Source of the DNA: Flavobacteriaceae bacterium PS02334
GTDB lineage: Bacteria; Bacteroidota; Bacteroidia; Flavobacteriales; Flavobacteriaceae
DNA: 64,000 nucleotides
Direction of reading: 5' to 3'
Assembly (NCBI GenBank): GCA_029959295.1
Contig: JASCOH010000008.1
Coordinates: 124,001 to 188,000 of the forward strand
Shown: positions 1 through 7,946 of the stretch, piece after piece
Layout of the letters: every line of letters begins with the position of its first letter
How positions within the stretch are numbered: position 1 is the stretch's first letter
The notes under the pieces: model-generated
The model's database searches: none
Seen by the model: the letters and a program-made list of their open reading frames with translations, nothing else
What the model was told of the DNA's origin: nothing
Made by a program: the position numbers and the translations under genes

Positions 1-606
1 TCAGAAGATCCGTCGTTTTTCTCGCACAGAGGTTTTATCAACGAAGCGTTCAAGCAATCGATTATTAAAAATATCCGAACAAAACGATTTTCAAGAGGCG
101 CGAGCACGATCAGCATGCAGTTGATTAAAAATGTTTTTCTTACTAGGGAAAAAACGCTTTCTAGAAAATTAGAAGAAATTTTATTGGTTTATATCTTAGA
201 AAATAATCGAATTTCTAGCAAGGAAAGAATGCTAGAAGTGTATTTCAATATTATCGAATGGGGGCCAAATGTGTATGGAATCGGCGAAGCAGCGTCTTTT
301 TATTTCGGTAAACATCCTTCACAATTGACTTTAAACGAATCGTTATTTTTGGCTAGCATTGTTCCGAGACCGAGAAGTTTTGCTTGGCAATTCGACGGGC
401 AGGCGATGCTGAAAGAGACTTACATGAAGCGAAACCATTATATCGCCAACCTGATGCTGCGACGCGGTTTGTTGGAGCCGATTGATACTTTGCAGAAGCA
501 ATTTCCGGTAGAAATCATTGGAAGGGCAAGATCACTGCTTCGATTAAAACCTGCCGATTCTACAGCGATTGACACCATGTCGGTTGATCAAGAATTTGAC
601 TTTTAA
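1..606 (+). CDS. GT51 transglycosylase, C-terminal part (gene enters from left)
   Basis: The open frame runs in from the window edge without a start codon, giving about 201 residues. All GT51 peptidoglycan glycosyltransferase motifs visible here are present: EDPSFFSHRGF (motif 1, catalytic Glu), RGASTISMQLIKN (motif 2), RKLEEILLVYILE (motif 3) and KERMLEVYFNIIEWG (motif 4). Such enzymes polymerise lipid II on the outer face of the inner membrane. The protein ends about 80 residues after motif 4, so no transpeptidase domain follows. It is therefore a monofunctional or GT51-only protein rather than a class A PBP. A terminator follows at 626-662. Confidence 0.9.
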   Translation, partial: SEDPSFFSHRGFINEAFKQSIIKNIRTKRFSRGASTISMQLIKNVFLTREKTLSRKLEEILLVYILENNRISSKERMLEVYFNIIEWGPNVYGIGEAASFYFGKHPSQLTLNESLFLASIVPRPRSFAWQFDGQAMLKETYMKRNHYIANLMLRRGLLEPIDTLQKQFPVEIIGRARSLLRLKPADSTAIDTMSVDQEFDF

Positions 607-625
607 GCAATTAAAATTTATACAA

Positions 626-662
626 AAAAAGCGTGTCCGGATTATTTCCAGACACGCTTTTT
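626..662. terminator. Bidirectional hairpin terminator
   Basis: AAAAAGCGTGTC pairs with GACACGCTTTTT around a small inner stem, with A- and T-tracts on the two sides. It lies between the convergent transglycosylase and DUF6249 genes and could serve both. Confidence 0.75.
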
Positions 663-679
663 AAATTTCAGACGCAGAT

Positions 680-1024
680 TTATTTGTCTAAATCTTTTGA
701 CTTATTGTAGCCAACAAGCAACCCGATTCCGGCCATTGTGATGATGATTGAAGGATAAACCGCTTCGTCGTTCAAGTCAGTATACGTTGTGATTAGTAAC
801 GCAATGAATGTGCCAACACCGCTTCCGATCAATAATAAGGCGAAATTCAGGATGAAAACTTTCCACATCGGCGTGCTTTCTCTTCTTCCTTTCATGAAAA
901 CCGAAGCATCGACGCCTTTTTCGATCAGTGCCAAGCGTTCTCTGTTTCTAGTAGAATACATTAGATAAAAAACTCCGAAGATCATAGAGAAAAAACTAAT
1001 TGGAATTAAGATGTCTGGACCCAT
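680..1024 (-). CDS. DUF6249-type small membrane protein
   Basis: A 114-residue protein with hydrophobic segments near residues 4-22, 55-78 and 88-106. A conserved-looking stretch (NRERLALIEKG) follows the first helix, as in DUF6249 proteins, which are often encoded next to ECF sigma factors in Flavobacteria. It is divergent from the sigma factor gene at 1152 across a 127-bp spacer holding an inverted repeat. The molecular function is unknown. A role in the same stress-response locus is inferred only from position. Confidence 0.75.
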   Translation of the reverse strand: MGPDILIPISFFSMIFGVFYLMYSTRNRERLALIEKGVDASVFMKGRRESTPMWKVFILNFALLLIGSGVGTFIALLITTYTDLNDEAVYPSIIITMAGIGLLVGYNKSKDLDK

Positions 1025-1076
1025 AACTGTATATTTTAATGATTGATATGCCCTTTTGACGACACCAAATTAATTT

Positions 1077-1123
1077 AGGTTACAGAATTATTGAAAAAAA
1101 ATAATTTACTTTTATTGTAACCT
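1077..1123. promoter_or_regulatory. Inverted repeat in divergent promoter region
   Basis: Perfect 8-bp arms AGGTTACA (1077-1084) and TGTAACCT (1116-1123) lie 31 nt apart in the spacer between the DUF6249 gene and the sigma factor gene. The right arm abuts the sigma factor translation start. It could be an operator or an RNA stem; no binding protein is known. Confidence 0.35.
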
Positions 1124-1151
1124 TTCAAAGATGACCGCCGTCTTATGCCAT

Positions 1152-1739
1152 ATGACTAAATTACCTGATCAGCATTATATCAATCAAATCATTGGCGGCA
1201 ATACCAATGCGTTTTCGGTTTTGGTTGACAGATATAAAGATCTGATTTTTTCTTTGGCGCTGAAAATGGTCAAAAATAGGGAAGAAGCGGAAGAAGTCGC
1301 GCAAGACACTTTTATCAAGGTTTTTAATTCTTTGGAGAAGTTCAAGGGCGATTCGAAGTTTTCAACCTGGATTTATAAGGTAGCTTACAACACTTGCCTT
1401 GACCGCATGAAAAAGAATAAAAAGGACGAAGGAAATATCAATATTGATGATTTTTCAGAACATTTGGTCAAGACCATGGAAAATGCCTTAAGCAAAATGA
1501 TGGATGAAGAACGAAAGAAATCTATTCAAGATTGCTTAAATTTGTTACCGAGCGACGAAGGATTCTTGCTGACTTTGTTTTATTTTGAAGACCAGAGTTT
1601 AGAAGAAATCGCCAAGATTATGGATATCACTGCCAATAATGCAAAGGTGAAATTGTTCAGGAGCAGGAAAAAGCTAGCTTCGATTTTAAAAGAAAAACTG
1701 GAACCAGAAATTATAAATTACTATGAAAGAGGAAGATAA
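1152..1739 (+). CDS. ECF-family RNA polymerase sigma factor
   Basis: Sigma-70 region 2 is clear (AFSVLVDRYKDLIF through EEAEEVAQDTFIKVF and FSTWIYKVAYNTCLD). Region 4 near the C-terminus has a helix-turn-helix (SLEEIAKIMDITANNAKVKLFRSRKKL, given here in parts: SLEEIAKIMD, NNAKVKLFRSRKKL). An in-frame ATG exists at 1131, but the second ATG at 1152 (MTKLPDQ) gives the usual ECF N-terminus and is preferred. The gene overlaps the next by 17 bp, which implies translational coupling with its membrane partner, a likely anti-sigma factor. It would direct core polymerase to stress or envelope promoters; the regulon is unknown. Confidence 0.9.
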   Translation: MTKLPDQHYINQIIGGNTNAFSVLVDRYKDLIFSLALKMVKNREEAEEVAQDTFIKVFNSLEKFKGDSKFSTWIYKVAYNTCLDRMKKNKKDEGNINIDDFSEHLVKTMENALSKMMDEERKKSIQDCLNLLPSDEGFLLTLFYFEDQSLEEIAKIMDITANNAKVKLFRSRKKLASILKEKLEPEIINYYERGR

Positions 1740-2112
1740 AAATATTGAAAAATTTATAGATAAGGTAATGGCGGAAACATCTTTGGAAACCCCGTCGTTT
1801 GATTTTACGTCTAAAATAATGGCGCAGGTTTCAGTCGCAAAACAGCCAAAAGTTATTGAATATAAACCGCTGATTTCAAAACCAGTCTGGTACTCCATTT
1901 TCGGGATTCTAGCTGCCATGATTGCCTATTCCTTTTTCAGCGGCAACAAAGAAAGTCAGTTGGATATTGATTTGAGTGCTGCAATTTCTAGCCTGATTCC
2001 GACTGTGCATTTTTCAGATGCAACGACTTATTCTGTTTTGATTGTCACTTTGATGGTTTTAATTCAGATTCCGCTATTGAAGAATTATTTTGATAAAAGG
2101 TTTGAGGTTTAG
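1723..2112 (+). CDS. Membrane protein, possible anti-sigma partner
   Basis: A 129-residue protein with an acidic N-terminal cytosolic part (about 50 residues) and two hydrophobic segments near residues 51-68 and 103-120. It starts inside the sigma factor gene (17-bp overlap), an arrangement typical of sigma/anti-sigma pairs. I see no zinc-binding HxxxCxxC motif of ZAS anti-sigma factors, so the assignment rests on gene context and topology only. Confidence 0.6.
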   Translation: MKEEDKNIEKFIDKVMAETSLETPSFDFTSKIMAQVSVAKQPKVIEYKPLISKPVWYSIFGILAAMIAYSFFSGNKESQLDIDLSAAISSLIPTVHFSDATTYSVLIVTLMVLIQIPLLKNYFDKRFEV

Positions 2113-2118
2113 ACAAAT

Positions 2119-2721
2119 TTATCCATTAAATAATTTGTTTCTCTTAATGTCTTTCCCTTGTCTTAATTTTAGGGCATGATAAAAACTCGGAACATCATTT
2201 GTCCAGTTTTTAAGAGTGAAAATTATGGCAATAATCTCTAATCTCGTCAAAATTCCCAACCAAAAGCAAATTGCAAAAAGCACTTGCGATTCACATTTTA
2301 AAATGACTTGGACCAATGTTGCAAAAAGCACCAAAGTCCAAATTTTTGCACCAATAGAATGCGTTGCAATTTCTTTTTTGAATTTTAAATAGCAAACAGC
2401 ATAAGTCAAAGCTTCAATTCCAATCAAGATAAAAAACTGCAAGGAATTTGTTTGAAAAAATTCTGGACATTGAATGTAAGTAGAAGCAATTACACAAACA
2501 AAGAAGACTTGGTCGATTGAGGAGTCAAGCCTTCTTAGTTTTTGCGTGGAAATATTTAATTTTCGAGCAATTATTCCGTCAAAAATATCTGTCAGTAAAC
2601 CGATAGTCAAGAGAAAGACAGTATAGAATTTTAAGTTTTCAATATTTAAAATACTTAAGATTACAATGATAAATCCAATTATCAATCTCGAATAAATTAA
2701 GCCAATCGGTATGTTTTTCAT
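2119..2721 (-). CDS. CDP-alcohol phosphatidyltransferase family protein
   Basis: A 200-residue integral membrane protein with about six hydrophobic segments. The family catalytic signature is at residues 45-70: D45xxD48G49xxA52R53, then 8 residues, then xxxD66xxxD70. The aspartates that bind metal and the CDP group are all present. The second glycine of the signature is replaced by Leu62, which is unusual and could mean altered activity. The substrate cannot be told from sequence. Its start lies 5 bp from the stop of the upstream DUF4272 gene, so the three genes 2119-4160 look like one operon. Confidence 0.8.
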   Translation of the reverse strand: MKNIPIGLIYSRLIIGFIIVILSILNIENLKFYTVFLLTIGLLTDIFDGIIARKLNISTQKLRRLDSSIDQVFFVCVIASTYIQCPEFFQTNSLQFFILIGIEALTYAVCYLKFKKEIATHSIGAKIWTLVLFATLVQVILKCESQVLFAICFWLGILTRLEIIAIIFTLKNWTNDVPSFYHALKLRQGKDIKRNKLFNG

Positions 2722-2726
2722 CTAAT

Positions 2727-3368
2727 TTAAGTACTCATTTCAACGTTATCCCAATCATTTTCTCGATTAAAAGCCCATTCTAGCGCTTTTCGTCTTTCAT
2801 AAATAATGCCTTCATTAAGCTTTGCTTCCCGGCCGTTGATTCTTTCGTCTACGCAATACCAGTGCAGCCTATAATAAAAATCCAGCATTTTATAAATTTC
2901 TAATTCAGGACGCAAAGCTTCTAGGCTTTCTAGCTTTTGATTGCTTTCGCCTTGTTCTAAATTAGGCAAAAGAGAAGCCATTTCATCGCCGACATTTTCT
3001 TCGGGCTCAAGGCTGTCAATCATTTTGGTCAGCCACATAAACGACCACAAAGCTTCGAGATACCAAAGTAATGAATTTACTTGAATCTGGCTTAAATCTT
3101 CGTTTTCAGTTTCAAGGATTTGTTTCTCTTCCTCTGAAAGATATTCAATCAAATTATGATTTTCAATCCAATCTTTCATCAGGTAAGTCGGTGCTTCAAA
3201 GGCAATATTGATCAGCGCATTCATCACCGCCATTCGGCTGCGAATTTCTTCAATAGACCGCATGGCCGGCGTCTCTAAAATCGGAAGCCATTGGTTAAAT
3301 TTATAGCCTTTTTCAGAAATTAGCTTGTCGTTTGCTGTCTTAATCTCGTGTTTTAATTCGTCTGTCAT
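2727..3368 (-). CDS. DUF4272 domain protein
   Basis: A 213-residue soluble acidic protein with the DUF4272 pattern: IRSRMAVMNALINIAFEAP, a central VNSLLWYLEALWSFMWL, and a C-terminal DFYYRLHWYCVDERING followed by ERRKALEWAF. The biochemical role of this family is unknown. It sits 6 bp downstream of a DUF4261 gene. These two families often co-occur, sometimes near polymorphic-toxin or immunity genes, but nothing here shows a toxin. Confidence 0.85.
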   Translation of the reverse strand: MTDELKHEIKTANDKLISEKGYKFNQWLPILETPAMRSIEEIRSRMAVMNALINIAFEAPTYLMKDWIENHNLIEYLSEEEKQILETENEDLSQIQVNSLLWYLEALWSFMWLTKMIDSLEPEENVGDEMASLLPNLEQGESNQKLESLEALRPELEIYKMLDFYYRLHWYCVDERINGREAKLNEGIIYERRKALEWAFNRENDWDNVEMST

Positions 3369-3374
3369 CTCGAT

Positions 3375-4160
3375 TTATGCTTTAAGTTTCAAGCTGTTTC
3401 CGTCTAAAAATTTTGCCTTTGATTCTGTAATCTGAATTTTTTGATCTGCCGTAAAGCCTATCGTTTCGCCATCGTTTAAAGTCACGTCAGATTCAATGAT
3501 ATAAGAAGCGATGGCAATGATGAAATCATACAAATCGCTTCGCTGCATTTCACTTTCGATGATTTCAATCTCGGTTTTGCCAAATTCTTTCAAGCCATAT
3601 GTGTAAGCGCTATTTGAATTCTCTTCGTCAACAAGGCCAATGTAAATCCACAACTGAATCGGAAGGATGTCTTCAAGCAGAAGATTTGCAAAATCGATAT
3701 AAAGTGCTTTTGGCAACAGCAAAGTCTGCATTCCCTGATAAATTCCGATAGCGTTTGAAGTTCTTAAAATAGAGGCGTTTAACTGCGTGAAAATAACGTG
3801 GCGTTCCACATTGTCCATATCGCCAGATAACACCGAAACTATGGCGTGTGTTGTGTGATTACTGCATTCTTCAAGAGCATTGTTCCACAAGTAAGTATAA
3901 CTGGCCGTCTCTTCAATTTCTTCTGCCGGAATCGGCGCGGGCATTTGCGCAACGGCAACCAACTGCCCGTTGATATTGAAAGTGGCGGTTTCATTATCAC
4001 CGCTGATTTCAGTGACTTCCAAGCCCCAAAATTCTCGCAGATCTAAAATGATTTCGTTCAAGTCATACGAATCATCGTTGTTGAACATTGGCATGGAAAG
4101 CAAGACAGAATTGTTTTTTGGCTCTTCTTCTTTCTTTTTAAAAAGGTCTAATAATCCCAT
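3375..4160 (-). CDS. DUF4261 domain protein
   Basis: A 261-residue protein beginning MGLLDLFKKKEEE. It matches the DUF4261 layout: an N-terminal MPMFNN region, the AVAQMPAPIP segment, a central TYLWNNALEECSNHTTHAIVSV, and a C-terminal LYDFIIAIASYIIESD. Function is unknown. It is the first gene of a tight three-gene minus-strand operon with the DUF4272 protein and the phosphatidyltransferase. Confidence 0.85.
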   Translation of the reverse strand: MGLLDLFKKKEEEPKNNSVLLSMPMFNNDDSYDLNEIILDLREFWGLEVTEISGDNETATFNINGQLVAVAQMPAPIPAEEIEETASYTYLWNNALEECSNHTTHAIVSVLSGDMDNVERHVIFTQLNASILRTSNAIGIYQGMQTLLLPKALYIDFANLLLEDILPIQLWIYIGLVDEENSNSAYTYGLKEFGKTEIEIIESEMQRSDLYDFIIAIASYIIESDVTLNDGETIGFTADQKIQITESKAKFLDGNSLKLKA

Positions 4161-4271
4161 AGGTTTTTGATTTTCTGTTTTAATAGTAATTTCAGAAATC
4201 TTGGGGGAGATTTTTATTTGGTAAGAAAATTACGAAAAATATTTCTTTTGGAAAATTTCTTTTGCAAGAAT

Positions 4272-4538
4272 TTAGCGCCATTGATAAGAAATTGCCCTTA
4301 CAATTGGCCCGATGGCATTATCGTGTAAATCATAATTGTTTCTGATAAAAGTATGCGCAATCTTGCACGCCAAAATCAGGTCATGTACTCTCCAGATTTC
4401 AGCATCGCTGGCTTTTTGCCAAATCTCTTGAAATAACGCCAACTCTTCACCTGAAAGTTTTTCAGAAACGTTTTTGAAGAATTCATAAGGTTTTGACCAG
4501 TCTTTAAAAGCGATGATTGTGGTTTCTAGATTGGTCAT
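4272..4538 (-). CDS. Small hypothetical protein
   Basis: An 88-residue, probably all-helical soluble protein with no signal peptide or membrane segment. Tryptophan and charged residues are frequent (FKDWSKPYEFF, EIWRVHDLILACKIAHTFIR). I do not recognise the family. It stands between the DUF4261 operon (111 bp) and the next minus-strand gene (35 bp), so it may be cotranscribed with the YcxB-like gene upstream of it. Confidence 0.6.
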   Translation of the reverse strand: MTNLETTIIAFKDWSKPYEFFKNVSEKLSGEELALFQEIWQKASDAEIWRVHDLILACKIAHTFIRNNYDLHDNAIGPIVRAISYQWR

Positions 4539-4573
4539 TTTTTCTAGATTGGTTTTTAACGTAAGTGCTGAGG

Positions 4574-5044
4574 TTATGCTTTAATCTTACTTATGATTTC
4601 CTGTTCAAACCAAATTTTGTCGGCTTCTGTTTTAAATGCATCTTTAGGAATGTAAACAAACTGAGTTTTTGATATATAAAGTAAAAACGAAGTTTTCAGT
4701 TTTATAACTTTTATAAAATGTTCAATCAAAATAGTACTAGACGTTCCATCACTAAGAGTGCCAATAATCTTATTATCAAAGATTTCATATTCTCTTTCTA
4801 TCAAGAAAACCTTATTGTCTTTAGAGCTTGCAAAGCGCCAATATTGAAATGCAATAACAAATGGATATGCGAAACTAAAAATCATAATAAATATTTCAGT
4901 TGATTCCCTTTTTTTACCTGTTGAAACAAGTATTCCAATAATCAATATCCAAATAATTAACCACCACCTTTTTTTAAAATATACATTTAATAAAGTTGAA
5001 AAAAGTGTGTTAGCTGTTAGCTGAATTTTTTGTGTTTTAATCAT
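4574..5044 (-). CDS. YcxB-like membrane protein
   Basis: About 156 residues from the chosen ATG (MIKTQKIQLT). A longer in-frame start at 5089 adds 15 residues of unlikely sequence. Two adjacent hydrophobic segments (WWLIIWILIIGILV and FIMIFSFAYPFVIAFQYW) are followed by a beta-rich soluble part ending in FVYIPKDAFKTEAD. This layout, with the Y-I-P-K-xAF motif, is that of YcxB-like proteins of unknown function. Confidence is in the family, not in any activity. Confidence 0.65.
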   Translation of the reverse strand: MIKTQKIQLTANTLFSTLLNVYFKKRWWLIIWILIIGILVSTGKKRESTEIFIMIFSFAYPFVIAFQYWRFASSKDNKVFLIEREYEIFDNKIIGTLSDGTSSTILIEHFIKVIKLKTSFLLYISKTQFVYIPKDAFKTEADKIWFEQEIISKIKA

Positions 5045-5135
5045 TTTGAAAGTTCGTGTTTTGTTTTGTCCTTTAGCTTGGGTATACAATCTTGCAGTGC
5101 CAAACGGCTTCGCAGTATATTTTCGCTTTTAGCTC

Positions 5136-5708
5136 TTATTTTTTTGCCTTCAAATTTTCGAAATGAACTTTAAATTCGTCCACATTTTTATAGGTTGAGT
5201 TTGTAACAGTAATATATGGGTTTCCCTTGTTGAAAAAATATTTTACTACATCCTGGCCCATATTTAAGGAGACATCTGAATTTCCGGCGGGAGTTTCAAA
5301 ATTTATCGAAGTTTTCCAAAAATTAATAAAAAAAGATAAAACCCTCTTTTTGTCACCAGTTATTTTTACAGACTGTATTGTGTAAACATCACTAACTTTT
5401 ACAACATCATAAGTTATAATTAAATGAGACGCTTCTCCTTGTGCTATTTTATCAACGTATGTTGTGGTCAGTTTTCCGCCATCATGCAATAATTTTGCAG
5501 CATCAGATTTTTCAACGTTCATAGCCATTTTATAATATAAAAATTCGCTAGTACGGGTATTCATAAAATTTAAATCAAAATAAGTCATCTGGCTCGTAAA
5601 TCTTGCAGGATTGTCCCCAATATATTTTGCCGGATAAAAAGGAGAAACTTCTTGAGATTTTGCTAGCAGCGAAGTCATTAAAAAAAATAAAAGTAAAATT
5701 TTGTTCAT
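5136..5708 (-). CDS. Secreted hypothetical protein
   Basis: 190 residues with a clear Sec signal peptide (MNKILLLFFLMTSLLAKSQE, cleavage probably after KSQ). The mature part is mixed alpha/beta with no cysteines or recognisable domain, and is probably periplasmic. It is followed on its 5' side by the REP-like element at 5791-5820 and the truncated DUF4238 gene, so it marks the left edge of the accessory region. Confidence 0.65.
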   Translation of the reverse strand: MNKILLLFFLMTSLLAKSQEVSPFYPAKYIGDNPARFTSQMTYFDLNFMNTRTSEFLYYKMAMNVEKSDAAKLLHDGGKLTTTYVDKIAQGEASHLIITYDVVKVSDVYTIQSVKITGDKKRVLSFFINFWKTSINFETPAGNSDVSLNMGQDVVKYFFNKGNPYITVTNSTYKNVDEFKVHFENLKAKK

Positions 5709-5790
5709 GGTTTAAAGGTTAGAAGTAAATGTAAATGCTTTATTAAGTGATAAGAATGGTATGACTTTTTATGTTTTATTTTACTTTGTT

Positions 5791-5820
5791 TGCGGGCACG
5801 GATTGCAAATCCGCGCTAAC
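5791..5820. repeat. REP-like hairpin element (copy 1)
   Basis: A 30-bp element with flanks GCGGGCACG and CGCGCTAAC and a GGATT/AATCC stem between them. The 30-bp element at 9366-9395 has the same flank pattern with a different stem. The form resembles REP palindromes mobilised by RAYT transposases. It overlaps the stop codon of the truncated DUF4238 gene. Confidence 0.55.
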
Positions 5821-6011
5821 TATTGTGGATATCCGCGCGGTCGGGGTAATGTGTAAATGTTTTTTTCAACACAAATATCTCTTGTACTTAAAGTTAAAAT
5901 TTTTTCACTTTCTTTATTTTTTGCAGATATAAAGTTTTTGTCATTTTCACTAATTGCAAAATTGTTCAAGTAACTTTTGGGAATAAAATGTTGATGTACT
6001 GGCTTACTCAT
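5820..6011 (-). pseudogene. Truncated DUF4238 gene
   Basis: Only 63 codons remain. The N-terminus (HQHFIPKSYLNNF, then CVEKNIYTLPRPRG) matches the start of DUF4238 proteins, which are normally about 250-350 residues long. The frame ends at a stop that overlaps the REP-like element at 5791-5820, so the 3' part has been lost, probably by insertion or deletion at that element. The ATG lies 17 nt past the GTTAGC box of the cassette-boundary element at 6029-6158, as expected of a cassette gene. Confidence 0.65.
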
Positions 6012-6028
6012 ATGTTCTTAAAATTATC

Positions 6029-6158
6029 GCTAACGTTTCGCAGCCAGGCTTAGTTGCGTAAATTGGAACTGAGTTTTTTCGGCGAGACAGAACGAAGTTA
6101 TGAAAAAGAAACGTTACGGCAACAACAAAAACAGCAATTAAGCCTGACTGCTGTTAGC
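6029..6158 (-). repeat. attC-like cassette boundary element S1
   Basis: A 130-bp element with outer arms GCTAAC (6029-6034) and GTTAGC (6153-6158) and inner arms 6040-6052 / 6139-6151 (12 of 13 paired, TAAGCC core). On the minus strand the right-hand arm carries four extra bases, AAAC, just before GTTAGC, giving an asymmetric bulge. The GTT/AAC boxes, inner stem and variable centre match attC architecture. The centre shares about 50 bp with S2, including AATTGGAACTGAGTT. Confidence 0.6.
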
Positions 6159-6166
6159 CGACGTTT

Positions 6167-6859
6167 TCACATTAAAATTAATATTTGATGACGATCTCTA
6201 ATTTGTCTTTTTTGTTTGAATGCCTCAACAATATAGTCCGACAATATTGTTCTCTCGATTTTGTCATTTTCTGATAAATAATCAACAAAAGATTCTTCAA
6301 AAGTTTCATCGTTATCTCCATATCCAACTTCATCGTACTCATTTTCAAATATTACTGCTTGCCAAGGTGTTTTTAAAATTTCGTTTCTGAAGTCATCAGG
6401 TACACCCCAAATTAATGACTCATCATTTAAATCTATTGGAAATTTACGATCATTTTTTGAATCATATCTTATAGCGTTACCGCCATTTTTTCTAAGAATT
6501 TTTTTCCACAAATTATAAGACCCAGGTAATGTATTGACATGATCAGAAACTAAACTTCCTGAATAAAAACCGAAACACAGATTATATAAAATTTCACCAT
6601 AACCTTTTCGTGGTTTGAGGGAAAATGATTTGGAAATTTGATAAAACTGTTTCCCATGAAATGCGACTTTAACCAAACGTATCAAAGCTAAATCATCGTC
6701 GTTATTATCAGTTAAAAGATAAAGATGCATATCACTACCTTCAAATTGTAGAAGTTTGAATTCGTCTAAATCAATTTCTAATTCAATGAAATCGTAATAT
6801 CGTCTAATATCCACATGATAGTATTCAGATGTATCTATGTAAGACGTGAGGTTTGGCAT
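6167..6859 (-). CDS. Hypothetical cassette protein, possibly GNAT-like
   Basis: About 230 residues from ATG 6859 (MPNLTSYIDTSEYYHVDI). A longer frame to 6913 would read through the boundary element S2 and is rejected. The middle region (RKGYGEILYNLCFG, then LVSDHVNTLPGSYNLWKKIL) resembles the acetyl-CoA-fold segment of phage-type GNAT-like proteins, but the match is weak. The C-terminal part is acidic. The stop codon is 8 nt from the AAC box of S1 and the start is 19 nt past the GTT box of S2, so the gene exactly fills one cassette. Confidence 0.65.
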   Translation of the reverse strand: MPNLTSYIDTSEYYHVDIRRYYDFIELEIDLDEFKLLQFEGSDMHLYLLTDNNDDDLALIRLVKVAFHGKQFYQISKSFSLKPRKGYGEILYNLCFGFYSGSLVSDHVNTLPGSYNLWKKILRKNGGNAIRYDSKNDRKFPIDLNDESLIWGVPDDFRNEILKTPWQAVIFENEYDEVGYGDNDETFEESFVDYLSENDKIERTILSDYIVEAFKQKRQIRDRHQILILM

Positions 6860-6878
6860 AAGTGTTCTAAAAATGACG

Positions 6879-7008
6879 GCTAACGTCCTGTGGCTTTGCG
6901 ACTGTTGCGACAATTGGAACTGAGTTCTCTCGGCTGGAGAAAGCGAAGTTAGGAAATTATAATTTAATTCTATAACTTATTGAGCAATAGCGCAAAACCG
7001 CTGTTAGC
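6879..7008 (-). repeat. attC-like cassette boundary element S2
   Basis: Also 130 bp. Outer arms GCTAAC (6879-6884) and GTTAGC (7003-7008) pair perfectly. Inner arms 6889-6900 and 6991-7002 match at 9 of 12 positions (TTTGCG/CGCAAA), with a 4-nt bulge GTCC on one side. The left half is homologous to S1, the right half is not. The 5' box (minus strand) begins 6 nt after the stop codon at 7015. Confidence 0.6.
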
Positions 7009-7014
7009 AGAAGT

Positions 7015-7788
7015 TCAAATTAAGCTGTCGTGGTGTTTAATTAGTCGATTTTCGTCGTTAATAATTGCTTCTGATATTTTCTCTACAATTATATCTTGAT
7101 TTTTTTGATTAGTTACAATAATGTACCGAATGTTATCTAAAATATTATCGCCTTTACGTGCTTTTATATTTAGTTTTCTTAACTTTAATTGAGTTAAAAA
7201 CACTTCGTTAATTATCCCATTGTTATGTGTTAAAATATTTCTATACAACGATGATAAATAAAGGGCATCTAGTTCCACTTTTGTAATTTTAAACTTGAAG
7301 GAAAATAATTTTTCCATTTTTGCAATTACATCGACAATATTATTACTTTGGACAATTTTTTTTACTTTATCAGTAATAACATAATCTTGAATATCGTCAA
7401 TAGTACTTGCTTGGTCAAAGACTTTCTCGTATGGAATATCGTTTCTATTTTCTGCATTATTAAGATATTTAGGAAAACTAGCAAAACAAGAGTAAATAGT
7501 TTCTGCCAAGCATTCTTCGAAAAATTGAAAATGCAACTTACAAACTAGTTCGTTATTTATTTTTTCGTAAGTTCTTTTCTGAGTTTTAGTTTCATTATTA
7601 ACTTTTTCAAACTCTTCATAAGAAAAAGGAATTTTTCCTTCTGGTATTTCCGAAATAACTTTTCTTATATCTATAGTTTCAATTAATAGATGCGTTTGAA
7701 GATTCCTAATTTGGAAATTAGAAATTTCAAGTCTTTTGACAACGTATGATTTTTGGATGTTTAATATACTTTTTTTAAATATGCTCAT
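7015..7788 (-). CDS. Hypothetical cassette protein with HEPN-like RX4H motif
   Basis: 257 residues, AT-rich coding, no signal peptide or membrane segment. The only suggestive motif is LYRNILTHNNG: Arg183 and His188 are separated by four residues inside a helix, the RX4-6H pattern of HEPN ribonuclease domains common in toxin and phage-defence proteins. The rest (basic N-terminus, helical middle, EKISEAIINDENRLIKHH tail) is unrecognised. It is a single gene between elements S2 and S3. HEPN membership is an inference. Confidence 0.65.
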   Translation of the reverse strand: MSIFKKSILNIQKSYVVKRLEISNFQIRNLQTHLLIETIDIRKVISEIPEGKIPFSYEEFEKVNNETKTQKRTYEKINNELVCKLHFQFFEECLAETIYSCFASFPKYLNNAENRNDIPYEKVFDQASTIDDIQDYVITDKVKKIVQSNNIVDVIAKMEKLFSFKFKITKVELDALYLSSLYRNILTHNNGIINEVFLTQLKLRKLNIKARKGDNILDNIRYIIVTNQKNQDIIVEKISEAIINDENRLIKHHDSLI

Positions 7789-7817
7789 ACTTTCGTGAAT
7801 TTTGGAGATGAATTTCT

Positions 7818-7890
7818 GCTAACTTATATATACCCGCTACTCAATAGCGCCAATCCAACACCCGTAAGTTGTATATGCGCTACAAATCAG
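7818..7890 (-). repeat. Degenerate cassette boundary element S3
   Basis: Minus-strand reading gives ACAACTTACGGG near one end and TATATAAGTTAGC (GTTAGC box at 7818-7823) near the other, with AACTTA/TAAGTT complementary and a CGCTA/TAGCG hairpin (7835-7849) inside. The inner stem of S1 and S2 is missing, and the 5' end is 57 nt from the stop codon at 7947. It is placed with the other elements because of its GTTAGC box 29 nt before a start codon. Confidence 0.35.
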
Positions 7891-7946
7891 CAAATTATTC
7901 CACTAAAGTAATAAATTATCCAACACCGTAAACTTTTCTTACAGAA

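Noticed and set aside
5045-5135. Another cassette boundary element
   Set aside because: Some ATACTGC/TGCAAGATTGTAT similarity, but no AAC/GTT box pair at the right distances from the flanking genes.
6860-6913. Longer start for the gene at 6167-6859
   Set aside because: The extra 18 codons lie in boundary element S2, and the downstream ATG has the spacing seen in other cassettes.
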